Source: Geothermobacter ehrlichii
Lineage (GTDB): Bacteria > Desulfobacterota > Desulfuromonadia > Desulfuromonadales > Geothermobacteraceae
Direction: 5' to 3'
Length of the DNA: 64,000 nucleotides
NCBI RefSeq assembly: GCF_008124615.1
Contig: NZ_VNIB01000006.1
Location: 1-64,000, forward strand
The first letter of the stretch is position 1. Each line of letters begins with the position of its first letter. Position numbers and translations under genes: made by a program. The notes under the pieces are model-generated. The model saw nothing but the letters and a program-made list of their open reading frames with translations, searched no databases and was not told where the DNA came from. Below are positions 54,628-63,087 of the stretch, piece after piece.

Positions 54628-55935
54628 TTAAACCTTGTCCCCCTTCAAGTCTCCCCTGAACAGCTCACCGGCGCCGCGCGAGGCGCAGAATTCGCCGCAC
54701 ATGGTGCAGGTCGCCTCGTCCTCCGGGGTGCGGCTGGCGCGGATGGCGCGGGCATCTTCGGGAAAGAGCGCCAGCTCGAACTGCTTCTCCCAGTTCAGGT
54801 CGCGGCGCGCCTTGCTCATCAGCTTGTCGCGCTCGCGGCCCTTCTCCGGGTACTTGTTCATGTCGCCGATGTAGGCGGCGACGCGGGCCGCCTTGACCCC
54901 TTCGACCACGTCCTGCTCGTTGGGCAGAGCCAGGTGTTCGGCCGGAGTGATGTAGCAGATCAGGTCGGCGCCGAACCGGCTCGACTGGGCGGCGCCGATG
55001 GCGGCGGTGATGTGATCGTAGCCGGGGGCGACGTCGGTGGAGATCGGCCCGAGCATGTAGTAGGGGGCCTCGCCGCTCATCCGCTTCTGCAGCCGGATAT
55101 TCGCCTCGACCTCGTCGAGGGGGACATGCCCCGGACCCTCGACAAGCATCTGGCAGCCCATTTCGCGACCGATTTCGGCCAGCTCGCAGTTGATAAGCAG
55201 CTCCTGCACCATCGCCCGGTCGTTCGAATCGTGGATAGCCCCGGCGCGCAGGCCGTTGCCCAGCGAGAGGACCACGTCGTATTTCTTGAGGATCTCACAG
55301 ACCCGGTCGAATTTTTCGTAGAGCGGGTTCTCCCGGCCGTTATGCATCATCCAGGCGACCATCGACACCCCGCCCTTGCTGACCAGGCCGCCGTAGCGGT
55401 AGCCCTGCTTGCGCAGCCGCTCCAGGGTGTAGAGGTTGATGCCGCAGTGGATGGCCATGAAGGCGATGCCGTCGGCGCACTGCTTCTCGATCAGCTCGAA
55501 CAGCAGCTCCTCGTCGAGCCTGTTCGGATCGCCGTATTTGCGCGCCGCCTCGCAAAAGGCCTGGTAGAGCGGCACGTTGCCGACCGGCAGGTCGACGGCG
55601 GCAATCACCTCGCGCCGCACCCGGTCGAGATCGCCGCCGACGGAAAGCTCCATCAGGGTATCGGCGCCGGCCGCCTGGGCGGCCAGCGCCTTGCGCACCT
55701 CGGCGTCGTAGTCGACGATGTCCGAGCTGGTGCCGATCGAGGCGTTGACCTTGGTCCGCAGCCCCTTGCCGATGCCGACCGCCTTCGGCTTGCGGTTGCT
55801 GTTGTTGGGAATGACGACCTTCCCCTCGGCCACCATCTGGCGGACGAACTCTTCACTGACACCTTCATTCTTCGCCACCGCCGCCATCTGCGGCGTGACC
55901 GTGCCCTGACGGGCGAATTCGATCTGGGTTGGCAC
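54628..55935 (-). CDS. bzaF: ThiC-family radical SAM enzyme, probable 5-hydroxybenzimidazole synthase (BzaF)
   Basis: 435 residues from a GTG at 55935 with AAGGAGG nine bases upstream. Shared ThiC features: MLVEGPGHVPLDEVEANI, APGYDHITAAIGAAQ, YITPAEHLALP and the C-terminal cluster motif CTMCGEFC (Cys 410, 413, 417). It departs from ordinary ThiC at core positions: MELSVGGD for MDLSTGG, and SLGNGLRAGAI for SLGDGLRPG. It is also embedded in the cobamide operon, beside cobT. BzaF makes 5-hydroxybenzimidazole from aminoimidazole ribotide, the anaerobic route to a cobamide lower ligand. An ordinary ThiC making HMP phosphate for thiamine remains possible; no thi genes are near. Confidence 0.75.
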   Translation of the reverse strand: MPTQIEFARQGTVTPQMAAVAKNEGVSEEFVRQMVAEGKVVIPNNSNRKPKAVGIGKGLRTKVNASIGTSSDIVDYDAEVRKALAAQAAGADTLMELSVGGDLDRVRREVIAAVDLPVGNVPLYQAFCEAARKYGDPNRLDEELLFELIEKQCADGIAFMAIHCGINLYTLERLRKQGYRYGGLVSKGGVSMVAWMMHNGRENPLYEKFDRVCEILKKYDVVLSLGNGLRAGAIHDSNDRAMVQELLINCELAEIGREMGCQMLVEGPGHVPLDEVEANIRLQKRMSGEAPYYMLGPISTDVAPGYDHITAAIGAAQSSRFGADLICYITPAEHLALPNEQDVVEGVKAARVAAYIGDMNKYPEKGRERDKLMSKARRDLNWEKQFELALFPEDARAIRASRTPEDEATCTMCGEFCASRGAGELFRGDLKGDKV

Positions 55936-55949
55936 CTGTTGATTCCTCC

Positions 55950-56102
55950 TTGAAAAATCCACCACGAAGGCACAAAGAACACGAAGACGATCAAAACCCT
56001 GTATGACGCTGAGTTGCGAAGAGGCAGAGACGGAGAGAAAAAACCTTTGTTTCGTTTATCTTTTGTTTTCCTCCGCGTTCTCTCCCGCTCGGCGCCTCCG
56101 CG
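55950..56102. repeat. intergenic repeat spacer between cbiA and bzaF
   Basis: The spacer contains ACCACGAAGGCACAAAGAAC, AAGAGGCAGAGACGGAG and CTCCGCGTTCTCTCCCGCTC, which resemble the spacers at 48.9, 50.05 and 51.0 kb. The phrase continues into the end of cbiA, where CTTGGTGTCTTTGGCGTCTTGGCG encodes its last codons. Confidence 0.65.
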
Positions 56103-57491
56103 TTAAAAAATCTTCTTGGTGTCTTTGGCGTCTTGGCGGCCTGATGCTTTCCGTTCTTCACAAAACCGCACGAAATTCTCCGCCAGCGCCGGGTTGCCGG
56201 CGAAATGCAGATGCACGTAGCTGGCCAGCACGTTGTGCACCCGAAAGCCCTCGGCGCCGAGCGGCTCGCCGTTCTGGCGGCCGAGGTGATAGGCCCGTTC
56301 CACCGGTGCCGACAGCTCCAGCTCGGAGTAGTGGAACTCGTGGCCGCGGGCCAGGGTTCCGGCCGGTCCGAGGGGCGTGTCGGCGACAAAGCGCACCTGG
56401 CGATAGCCGAGGGCCCGGCGCTTCGGCAGCATCCGCACCACGCCCGGCAGTACGCCCGCCATCGGCCGGCCGTCGATGGCGGATGCGAGCAGCATCAGGC
56501 CGCCGCACTCGGCGTAGACCGGCAGACCGGCCTCGACCCGCTGGCGCAGGGCCGCAAGCAGTGACCGGTTGCCGGCCAGGCGCTCGGCATGCAGCTCCGG
56601 ATAGCCGCCCGGCAGGTAGAGTCCGTCGATCCCGTCCGGCAACGCCTCGGCCAGCGGCGAAAAGAAGACCAGTTCGGCCCCGGCCGCCTGCAGCAGCTCC
56701 AGGTTCTCGGGATAGCAGAAGCAGAAGGCGGCGTCTTTCGCCACGGCAATCCGTGCCCGCTTCTTCTCATCTCCCCTTTCCGAAGAAAGGGGACGGAAGT
56801 ATGGGGCGGCCTTCCCCGACAGCCCGGCCAGCAGCCGGTCGAGATCGAGATGTTTCTCCACCAGCTCGGCCAGCGGAGCATAGTCATGCCCGGTCTCGCC
56901 GGCGATGACCAGGCCGAGATGCCGTTCCGGCAACCGTATCTCCTCATGGCGTGGCAGGCAGCCGAGCAGCGGCGGCAGTCCCGGCGTCGAGGCCAGGGCC
57001 TGTTCGAGCAGCTGGCGGTGACGGCTCGAGCCGACCCGGTTGAAGACCACCCCGGCGAAACGCAGTCGCGGATCGAAATCGACGAACCCCTTGACCAGGG
57101 CGGCGGCGCTGCGCGCCTGGGAGCGGGCATCGACCAGCAGCAGGATCCGGCCGTCCAGCCAGCGGGCGATTTCGGCGGTGGAACCGGCATCCGTATCTCC
57201 GGCGGCGCCGTCGAACAGACCCATCACCCCTTCGACGACCGCCAGCCCGGCACCGGCGCAGCCGCGGGCGAAACTTTCCCGCACCGCCGCCTCGCCGCAC
57301 ATCCAGCCGTCGAGATTGCGGCTGACCCGGCCGCAGGCGGCGGCATGATGGCCGGGATCGATGTAGTCCGGCCCGACCTTGAAGGGCGCGACCGTAACCC
57401 CCCGCTTTTTCAGCGCCGCCAACAGCCCGAGGGTGACGGTCGTCTTGCCGCTGCCGCTCGACGGGGCGGCGATGATCAGGGGTGAGAACAT
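56103..57491 (-). CDS. cbiA: cobyrinate a,c-diamide synthase
   Basis: 462 residues. The P-loop is IAAPSSGSGKTTVTLGLLAAL, followed by VGPDYIDPGHHAAACGR and the nucleotide-linked segment GVMGLFDG. The C-terminal glutaminase domain carries LPVYAECGGLMLL with the nucleophile Cys and GHEFHYSEL with the His. It amidates the a and c side chains with ATP and glutamine. The last dozen residues (GRQDAKDTKKIF) are non-conserved and read from an intergenic repeat. Confidence 0.95.
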   Translation of the reverse strand: MFSPLIIAAPSSGSGKTTVTLGLLAALKKRGVTVAPFKVGPDYIDPGHHAAACGRVSRNLDGWMCGEAAVRESFARGCAGAGLAVVEGVMGLFDGAAGDTDAGSTAEIARWLDGRILLLVDARSQARSAAALVKGFVDFDPRLRFAGVVFNRVGSSRHRQLLEQALASTPGLPPLLGCLPRHEEIRLPERHLGLVIAGETGHDYAPLAELVEKHLDLDRLLAGLSGKAAPYFRPLSSERGDEKKRARIAVAKDAAFCFCYPENLELLQAAGAELVFFSPLAEALPDGIDGLYLPGGYPELHAERLAGNRSLLAALRQRVEAGLPVYAECGGLMLLASAIDGRPMAGVLPGVVRMLPKRRALGYRQVRFVADTPLGPAGTLARGHEFHYSELELSAPVERAYHLGRQNGEPLGAEGFRVHNVLASYVHLHFAGNPALAENFVRFCEERKASGRQDAKDTKKIF

Positions 57492-57528
57492 AAGATCAAA
57501 ATCTTATCTCGCGCAGGGACCGTTCTTT

Positions 57529-58131
57529 TCAGCCGTTCAGCAACTGCACCGTCGCATTGCCGTCCGCCCAGTAGTCGATGATGTTCAGGCAGCCGTAGTT
57601 CTGCTCGATGTGAAACATCCGCTCCAGCGGAGCGCCGATGGCATCGAGCAGGATCACCCGGTTGACCCCGCCGTGGGCGACAATGGCGATCTCTTCGCCG
57701 CGATGCCGTTCGATCAGCTCGGCGACCACCGGCCGCACCCGTTCGGCCATCTGCCGCAGGCTCTCGCCGCCCTCGACCTGGTAGCCGACCAGGTCGTCGA
57801 GCCGTACCTGCCATTCGTGCGGCCAGCGGCTTTGGATTTCATCCCAGGTCAGCCCCTGCCACTTGCCGATGTGCAGCTCACGCAACTCGACGCGCAACAC
57901 CGGCTGCAGGCCGTGAGGTTCGGCCACCGCCAGGGCGCCAAAAACGCAGCGGGAAAGGTCGCTGGCATAGACCGCCGCCAGCGGCATCTTCCGCAACCTC
58001 TCGGCGAGCTCAAGCGCCTGCCGGCGTCCCGGTTCGGTCAGGGAGACGTCGTTCTGGCCGTTGTAGCGCTTTTTCTCATGCCCCTCGACCTGGCCGTGCC
58101 GCATCAGGTAGAGTCGCGTTTTTTCGGTCAC
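57529..58131 (-). CDS. cobC: alpha-ribazole phosphatase (histidine phosphatase family)
   Basis: 200 residues. TRLYLMRHGQVEGHEKKRYNG is the RHG motif of histidine phosphatases, YASDLSRCVFGA and the LHIGKWQGLTWDE segment are typical of CobC, and IAIVAHGGVNRVIL gives the second catalytic His. It removes phosphate from alpha-ribazole 5'-phosphate or adenosylcobamide phosphate at the end of the pathway. Position between cobS and cbiA supports this over phosphoglycerate mutase. Confidence 0.9.
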   Translation of the reverse strand: MTEKTRLYLMRHGQVEGHEKKRYNGQNDVSLTEPGRRQALELAERLRKMPLAAVYASDLSRCVFGALAVAEPHGLQPVLRVELRELHIGKWQGLTWDEIQSRWPHEWQVRLDDLVGYQVEGGESLRQMAERVRPVVAELIERHRGEEIAIVAHGGVNRVILLDAIGAPLERMFHIEQNYGCLNIIDYWADGNATVQLLNG

Positions 58132-58158
58132 TTTCGTTCCCTTAGCCTTTAGCCGACA

Positions 58159-58911
58159 TCAAACCACCGCCAACACCAGAAGCAGACTCAACACCTCCAC
58201 CATCTCCGAAGCCGCGCCGAGCACGTCCCCGGTGACGCCGCCGAGCCGGATCTCGAAGTAGCGGATGAGCAGCATCGCCGCCAAGCCGAGCAGGAAGAGG
58301 AGGAAGATCCCCTTCATGCCGAACAGGACGACGCAGGCCAGCAGCAGGGTGCCGGTGGCGAGCAGGCTTTCCCGCTCTCCGGCCTGGTCGACGAAGATCG
58401 CCGCCGTCCCGCCTTCGGGTCGCAGATAGCGGCAGAACGCGGCCAGCACCACCTGGATCCAGCGGCCGGCACAGGGCATCAGCATCAGGGCCGCCTTCTT
58501 CTGCTCGGGGGGGATGTGATAGAGGCTCAGGTACTTGAGCAGCAGCAGCATCACCAGGCCGACCACGGCGACGGCGCCGACCTGGCTGTCCTTCATGATC
58601 TTCAGGGTCCGTTCCCGGTCGCCGCGGCCACCCGCCAGGCCGTCGAGCAGATCGGCAATGCCGTCCAGATGCAGGGCGCCGGTGACCACGATGAGAACAA
58701 GCACCAGCAGACAATCGAGCACCGGACGGGGAACAAGCGCCCCCAGCAGCCAATCAAGAACCACCAGCCCGAGACCGAGAGCGAGGCCGACGGCGGGAAA
58801 GAAGCCCATGCTGCGGGCCAGTCGTTCTCCCGTCAGCTCGAGATCGCGCGCTACCGGCAGGATGGTTAGAAAACCGGCCGCCGCCCGGAAGTCTCGCCAG
58901 GCCTCGTTCAC
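58159..58911 (-). CDS. cobS: adenosylcobinamide-GDP ribazoletransferase
   Basis: 250 residues, strongly hydrophobic with six or so membrane helices. [13 protein letters not shown] at the start, [19 protein letters not shown] with the acidic catalytic residues, and [20 protein letters not shown] match CobS. It joins the lower ligand nucleotide to adenosylcobinamide-GDP in the membrane. It starts at a GTG overlapping the cobT stop. Confidence 0.94.
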   Translation of the reverse strand: MNEAWRDFRAAAGFLTILPVARDLELTGERLARSMGFFPAVGLALGLGLVVLDWLLGALVPRPVLDCLLVLVLIVVTGALHLDGIADLLDGLAGGRGDRERTLKIMKDSQVGAVAVVGLVMLLLLKYLSLYHIPPEQKKAALMLMPCAGRWIQVVLAAFCRYLRPEGGTAAIFVDQAGERESLLATGTLLLACVVLFGMKGIFLLFLLGLAAMLLIRYFEIRLGGVTGDVLGAASEMVEVLSLLLVLAVV

Positions 58912-59969
58912 TGGTCGTTTCCCCGTGCCACGCCGGCTTCATCAAAAGTGAGAATCTCGCGGTAGGTGCGCAGGGCGGCCTCGATCAGGCTCATCACCAA
59001 AGCGGCGCCGGTCCCTTCGCCGAGCCGCATTTCCAGATCGAGCAGCGGCTTTTGCCCGATGCGTTCGAGCATGTGGCCGTGGCCGATTTCGACCGAACGA
59101 TGCGCCATGAAGATGTAGTCGCGCACCTTCGGATGCAGCTCGACGGCGATCAGGGCGCCGGCAGTGGAAATGAAGCCGTCGACCACCACCGGGATGCCAA
59201 CGGCGGCGCAGCCGAGAACCAGTCCGGCGATGCCGGCGATCTCGAAACCGCCCACCTTGGCCAACACGTCGACGGGATCGGACGGATCGGGCCGGTTGAT
59301 CTCGAGGCCGCGACGGATGACGTCGATCTTCCGCTGCAGGGCCGGATCGTCGATGCCGGTGCCGCGATGGGTGACTTCCTCGACCGGCAGGCCGGAAAAA
59401 GCGGCGAGGATGGCTGATGAGGGCGTGGTGTTGCCAATCCCCATGTCGCCGGTGCCGACCAGGTCGATGCCGGCATCGACACAGGAGAAGGCCAGTTCGA
59501 TGCCGGTTTCCAGTCCCTGAATCGCCTGCTGCCGGCTCATCGCCGGTCCAACGGCCAAATTGGCGGTGCCTTTGGCGATCTTCTTCTGCAGCAGGCCGCC
59601 CAGGGGGGGGAAATCGGCATTCACTCCCATGTCGACGACAATCACCTCGGCGCCGGCGTGGCGGGCCAGGGCGTTGATCGCCGCCCCGCCCTCGAGGAAA
59701 TTGTGCACCATCTGCGGCGTCACCTCGGGCGGAAAGGCGCTCACTCCTTCGGCGACCACGCCATGATCGCCGGCAAAGGTGAAGATGACCTTTTTACGGA
59801 TATCCTCCCGGCCGCTGATGGCGACATAGCGGCGGGCCAGTTCTTCCATCCGCCCCAGCGAGCCCTTCGGCTTGGCCTGCCGGTTGATGCGGGCCTGCAC
59901 CTCAACCAGGCGGGCCGGATCGACGGGGAGGATGAGGTCGAGGGCACGGGCAAGATCGATAGGTTGCAT
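58908..59969 (-). CDS. cobT: nicotinate-nucleotide:benzimidazole phosphoribosyltransferase
   Basis: 353 residues. [56 protein letters not shown] and [13 protein letters not shown], with the catalytic Glu, are the CobT motifs. It activates the lower-ligand base as its alpha-riboside phosphate. With the BzaF-like enzyme in the same operon the expected base is 5-hydroxybenzimidazole, though CobT enzymes are often promiscuous. Confidence 0.95.
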   Translation of the reverse strand: MQPIDLARALDLILPVDPARLVEVQARINRQAKPKGSLGRMEELARRYVAISGREDIRKKVIFTFAGDHGVVAEGVSAFPPEVTPQMVHNFLEGGAAINALARHAGAEVIVVDMGVNADFPPLGGLLQKKIAKGTANLAVGPAMSRQQAIQGLETGIELAFSCVDAGIDLVGTGDMGIGNTTPSSAILAAFSGLPVEEVTHRGTGIDDPALQRKIDVIRRGLEINRPDPSDPVDVLAKVGGFEIAGIAGLVLGCAAVGIPVVVDGFISTAGALIAVELHPKVRDYIFMAHRSVEIGHGHMLERIGQKPLLDLEMRLGEGTGAALVMSLIEAALRTYREILTFDEAGVARGNDQ

Positions 59970-59990
59970 GCGGTTCTCTCCCTGAACAGT

Positions 59991-60512
59991 CTATTTCAGC
60001 CGCAGCGGCAGGCCGCTGGCCAGCAGCCAGGCCTGATGCGCGCGGGCGGCGAACATCTGGTTGACCTCGCCGGCCAAGTCACGAAACAGCCGCGCCAACC
60101 GGTTGTCCGGCACAATGCCGCTGCCGACCTCGTTGCTGACCAGATAGACCGGCACCGGCAACGCCAGCAGAACTTCGAGCAGTTCTTCCGTCCGGGCCAG
60201 CACCGGCGGCGCCTGTTCACGACAGGCGAAAAACTGGTTGCTCAGCCAGAGGGTCAGGCAGTCGATCAGCACCGCCCTGGCGTCGCCAACGGCAGGCGGC
60301 AGCCGCCGGGCCAGCTCGAGCGGCTCCTCCAGGGTCCGCCAGGCGTCACCGCGCTCCTGCCGGTGACGTTCGACCCGGCAGGCCATCTCGTCGTCTTCGA
60401 TGGTGGCGGTGGCCACGTAAAGCAGCGGCGCACCATGCTCTTCGCAGCGACGGCGGGCGAAGGTGCTCTTGCCCGAACGGGCGCCGCCGGTTACGAAAAC
60501 CAGGGGGGCCAT
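59991..60512 (-). CDS. cobU: adenosylcobinamide kinase/guanylyltransferase
   Basis: 173 residues. VFVTGGARSGKSTFARR is the P-loop, VERHRQERGDAWRTLEEP holds the guanylylated His, and LIDCLTLWLSNQ and VYLVSNEVGSGIVP complete the family pattern. It phosphorylates adenosylcobinamide and forms the GDP derivative used by CobS. Its start overlaps the cobO stop by one base. Confidence 0.95.
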   Translation of the reverse strand: MAPLVFVTGGARSGKSTFARRRCEEHGAPLLYVATATIEDDEMACRVERHRQERGDAWRTLEEPLELARRLPPAVGDARAVLIDCLTLWLSNQFFACREQAPPVLARTEELLEVLLALPVPVYLVSNEVGSGIVPDNRLARLFRDLAGEVNQMFAARAHQAWLLASGLPLRLK

Positions 60513-61042
60513 CAGTACTCGATCCCCGCCCGGGCGGCGATGCCCCGGTCGAACGGATGTCGGATCTTTTCCATGGATGTCACCAGGTCGGCCCGGGCAA
60601 GCAGAAAGGGGGGCGCATTGCGGCCGGTGCAGACCACCTCGAGATGCGCCGGCCGCTGCTGCAGAAACGCGAGCAGCTCCTCCTCGGTCAGATAGCCGCG
60701 GGCCAGACAGTTGTTGATTTCATCGAAAACCGCCAGGTCGAACCGGCCCGTCGCCAGCCTTTCTGCGGCCTGTCGGAAAACGGTCGTCACATTGGCACGC
60801 ATCCGCTCCGGGTCGACCCGCCGGCCGACGACGCCGAGACCGGCATTCAGGATCTCGAGCCCGGAGCAATCGCGAAAAAAGCGCAGCTCTCCCGACTCCG
60901 GCTGTTCGGGCTTGAGAAAACGCACCAGCAGGCAGCGGCGGCCGTGCCCGAGAAAGCGCGCCAGCAGGCCGATGGCGGCGCTGGTCTTGCCCTTGCCGTC
61001 GCCGGTGTAGACCTGCAGCAGTCCTGTCGGGCGTCCGTCCAC
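60512..61042 (-). CDS. cobO: cob(I)yrinic acid a,c-diamide adenosyltransferase
   Basis: 176 residues of the CobO/BtuR family. LLQVYTGDGKGKTSAAIGLL is the ATP-binding loop, and LAVFDEINNCLARGYLTEEELLAFL and VVCTGRNAPPFLLARADLVT are conserved blocks. It adds the 5'-deoxyadenosyl ligand to cob(I)amides. The start is a GTG at 61042, two bases from a terminator T-run; the GGGG of the hairpin is the only ribosome-site-like sequence. First gene of the operon under the B12 riboswitch. Confidence 0.93.
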   Translation of the reverse strand: MDGRPTGLLQVYTGDGKGKTSAAIGLLARFLGHGRRCLLVRFLKPEQPESGELRFFRDCSGLEILNAGLGVVGRRVDPERMRANVTTVFRQAAERLATGRFDLAVFDEINNCLARGYLTEEELLAFLQQRPAHLEVVCTGRNAPPFLLARADLVTSMEKIRHPFDRGIAARAGIEY

Positions 61043-61043
61043 G

Positions 61044-61072
61044 AAAAAACCCCGAACCAGCCTGGTCCGGGG
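61044..61072 (-). terminator. intrinsic terminator in the cobO leader
   Basis: On the minus strand CCCCGGACCAGG pairs with CTGGTTCGGGG and is followed by six T's. The hairpin ends two bases before the cobO GTG. It lies downstream of the B12 riboswitch and is its likely expression platform: ligand-bound RNA should let it form and stop the operon. Confidence 0.85.
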
Positions 61073-61138
61073 TCGGTTCCTTCGTCAAGAAGGGGACGCG
61101 CCCGGACCCTTCCCGCGAAAGATCCAGTCTCGGTCAAT

Positions 61139-61315
61139 GTCCAGGCAGGTCTCCTGGCTTACGGGTCATCCTCCGATCGCGCCTTCCCACCATCGACCGG
61201 CAGTGGCTTCCGCGATCTTCGTCGCCGTTCACAGTTGCGGGGCAGCGAGGGATTTTCACCCTCTTCCCTATTCTTCCGCCGGGCGAGCCGCGGCGGACAC
61301 CTGGACTTCTGTCGC
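61139..61315 (-). promoter_or_regulatory. cobalamin riboswitch
   Basis: On the minus strand the core elements appear in order: GTCCAGGTG near the 5' end, GGGAA...GGTGAAAATCCCTC, the invariant GCTGCCCCGCAACTGT, GCCACTG, then GGGAAGGCG and the closing B12-box AGCCAGGAGACCTGCCTGG. It should sense adenosylcobalamin and repress the downstream cobamide operon. Confidence 0.95.
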
Positions 61316-61360
61316 TCTCCCTTTTAGCAGAGGCCTTTCTCCGGTGTCAACGGAATCGGC

Positions 61361-61615
61361 TCAGCGATAGATCAGCTTGAGGATCAGCAGCAGCAGGGTA
61401 TTGCCGGTTGCGAGCAGATTGATGGTGATGAAGACCGGGTCGCCAACCAGAAAGGCATAGGTGGTGTAGAACAGACCGCCGACAAAGATGACCAGCAGCA
61501 TCACCAGCGACAGATCGTGACTGGAACGGGTCCGGAGTACCTTGACGATCTGGGGAACGAAGCCGAAAGCGACCAGCAGGCCGCCGAGCAGCCCGAGCCA
61601 CTGATAACCGTTCAT
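61361..61615 (-). CDS. SemiSWEET/PQ-loop family membrane protein
   Basis: 84 residues with three hydrophobic helices. GLLVAFGFVPQIVKVLRTRSS holds the PQ motif of SemiSWEET transporters, and GGLFYTTYAFLVGDPVFITIN gives the third helix with the conserved Asn. Dimers of such proteins pass small sugars across membranes; the natural substrate is not clear. Its ATG overlaps the engB stop by four bases, so it is cotranscribed with engB. It ends 46 bp before the riboswitch. Confidence 0.88.
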   Translation of the reverse strand: MNGYQWLGLLGGLLVAFGFVPQIVKVLRTRSSHDLSLVMLLVIFVGGLFYTTYAFLVGDPVFITINLLATGNTLLLLILKLIYR

Positions 61616-62214
61616 GCGTCCGTCTCTCCGACCAGCCCCAGGGCTTCCTCAATCCTCTCCCACACCTCCTGTCGGCCTTCGCCGCTCAGGGCGGAAAAGA
61701 CGCTGAAGGCGTCGGCAGGCAGGCCGGTGGCGGCCAGAATCGGTTTCAGCTGGCGTACCCGCTGGCTGCGCTTGACCTTGTCGATCTTGGTGATGACCGG
61801 AATGGTCGGCACCTGCAGCTCCTCCAGCCAGTCGAGCAGCTGCAGATCCTCTTCATTGGGCACCCGGCGGCAGTCGAGCAGCCAGACGACGCCGCGCAGG
61901 GTGGGACGGGTCTCCAGGTAGATGCGCACCATCGGGCCCCACTGCCGCCTGACCGCCGCCGGCACTCGGGCGAAGCCGTAGCCGGGCAGATCGACCAGAC
62001 AGAAGGCCCTGTTGACGAGAAAGAAGTTGAGCAGCTGGGTTCGCCCCGGCGTACGCGAGGTGCGCACCAGCTTGCGCCGGCCGAGCAGGCTGTTGATCAG
62101 GCTGCTCTTGCCGACATTGGACCGCCCGGCAAAGGCGATCTCCGGCCAGTCGGCCGGGGGATAGCTGTCGGGACGGTTGGCGCTCTGCAGAAATTCGGCG
62201 GAACACACGTGCAT
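61612..62214 (-). CDS. engB: ribosome-biogenesis GTPase EngB (YsxC/YihA)
   Basis: 200 residues. All G motifs are present: EIAFAGRSNVGKSSLINSLL (G1), RTSRTPGRTQLLNFF (G2), LVDLPGYGFARV (G3), VITKIDKVKRSQR (G4) and FSALSGEGRQEVW (G5). It is needed for 50S subunit assembly in most bacteria. The ATG at 62214 starts MHVCSAEFLQSA, the family's usual beginning; upstream in-frame codons are intergenic. Confidence 0.95.
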   Translation of the reverse strand: MHVCSAEFLQSANRPDSYPPADWPEIAFAGRSNVGKSSLINSLLGRRKLVRTSRTPGRTQLLNFFLVNRAFCLVDLPGYGFARVPAAVRRQWGPMVRIYLETRPTLRGVVWLLDCRRVPNEEDLQLLDWLEELQVPTIPVITKIDKVKRSQRVRQLKPILAATGLPADAFSVFSALSGEGRQEVWERIEEALGLVGETDA

Positions 62215-62365
62215 GTTCGGACCCTTTCCCGGTCGTTCGGCATGAAGAAGACAGCCGGGAATGTAACACGCGCCGAACGGTACTGCCAAGTCTGCCGGCC
62301 GCCTGAAAAAGCGTTGATTTTTTCTCCCGATATTGCTAAACGTACAGAGATTATCTGTCTTTGCC

Positions 62366-62387
62366 GTCCGCCGCCGCGGCGGCGGAC
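62366..62387. repeat. perfect 22-bp GC palindrome in a divergent intergenic region
   Basis: GTCCGCCGCCGCGGCGGCGGAC is its own reverse complement. It lies between the divergent engB and exported-protein genes. It could be an RNA hairpin at a transcript start or a binding site; no function can be read. Confidence 0.6.
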
Positions 62388-62478
62388 GAACCCGATCGGG
62401 CCGGTCATCCGGCATGGAATTGATCCTGACGAGGGTCGCGCACTTTTCCGAACCACTGCCTCAAGGAGATGAACTGAA

Positions 62479-62931
62479 ATGAACGCTGCGAAGTGGGTAC
62501 GCCTGTTTGCCGTTGCGCTGTTGCTTGTTGCCTTCCAGGCCGGCCTGGCCGTGGCCGCCGACGCCCGGCCTGGCAAATGCATCACCTTGGAAGGTCAGGA
62601 GGTCAGCTTCTTCAAGATCGACCGCAACCTGGTCAAGGGCTGGTGGAACGGCACCCCCATCGAGGTGCCGCTGGACACGGTTTCCGAAATCCTCTTTCTC
62701 GACAGCCCCCAGGTCAACTACAGCATGTTCGGCAATGAAATCAGCGCCGGCCAGATCGAGCTGACCCGCAAGTCGGACGGCAAGAAGTTCATCCTGAGCG
62801 ACGCCTTTCTCCCCTCCGACTGCAATTGCACTTTCATCACCTACACCTACCGCAATCCCTTCACCCTCGAACTGGGCACCGAAACCCTGCCGATCGATGG
62901 ACTGAAGCAGATCATCTTTGTCGACAAGTAA
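62479..62931 (+). CDS. exported protein of unknown function
   Basis: 150 residues. A signal peptide is clear: basic start (MNAAKWVR), hydrophobic core and cleavage near LAVAAD. The mature 123 residues have repeated beta-strand-like segments (GQEVSFFKIDRNLVKGWWNG; PLDTVSEILFLDS; IDGLKQIIFVDK), with two similar DTVSEILFLDS / IDGLKQIIFVDK units, and a DCNC pair. I do not recognise the family. The ATG has a good AAGGAGATGA site and a strong terminator follows, so it is a single-gene unit. It probably acts in the periplasm or outer envelope. Confidence 0.8.
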   Translation: MNAAKWVRLFAVALLLVAFQAGLAVAADARPGKCITLEGQEVSFFKIDRNLVKGWWNGTPIEVPLDTVSEILFLDSPQVNYSMFGNEISAGQIELTRKSDGKKFILSDAFLPSDCNCTFITYTYRNPFTLELGTETLPIDGLKQIIFVDK

Positions 62932-62962
62932 CCGGGTAGCGACACCCCCGGATCTGTCTGGA

Positions 62963-62988
62963 GGGCGGGCCTGCGGGCCCGCCCTTTT
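62963..62988 (+). terminator. intrinsic terminator after the exported protein gene
   Basis: GGGCGGGCC, a TGC loop, then GGCCCGCCC followed by TTTT. A classical GC hairpin with T-run 30 bp past the stop. Confidence 0.92.
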
Positions 62989-63087
62989 CTGCTCTCTCTT
63001 CTGTCGGATCACCTTGCAAAACGCGGGAAAAGTGGTATTGGTGAAGGACCTGTTTCATCCCCCTTGCATCGCATACGGAGGTCTGAC

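Noticed and set aside
53917-55953. A 678-codon open frame on the plus strand across cbiX/C and bzaF
   Set aside because: It lies antisense to two clear genes in GC-rich DNA, where long open frames arise by chance; the translation is low-complexity and rich in Gly, Arg, His and Gln with no motif.
48838-56150. CRISPR-like array
   Set aside because: The repeats are irregularly spaced, partly inverted and separated by genes; there are no spacers of even length and no cas genes.
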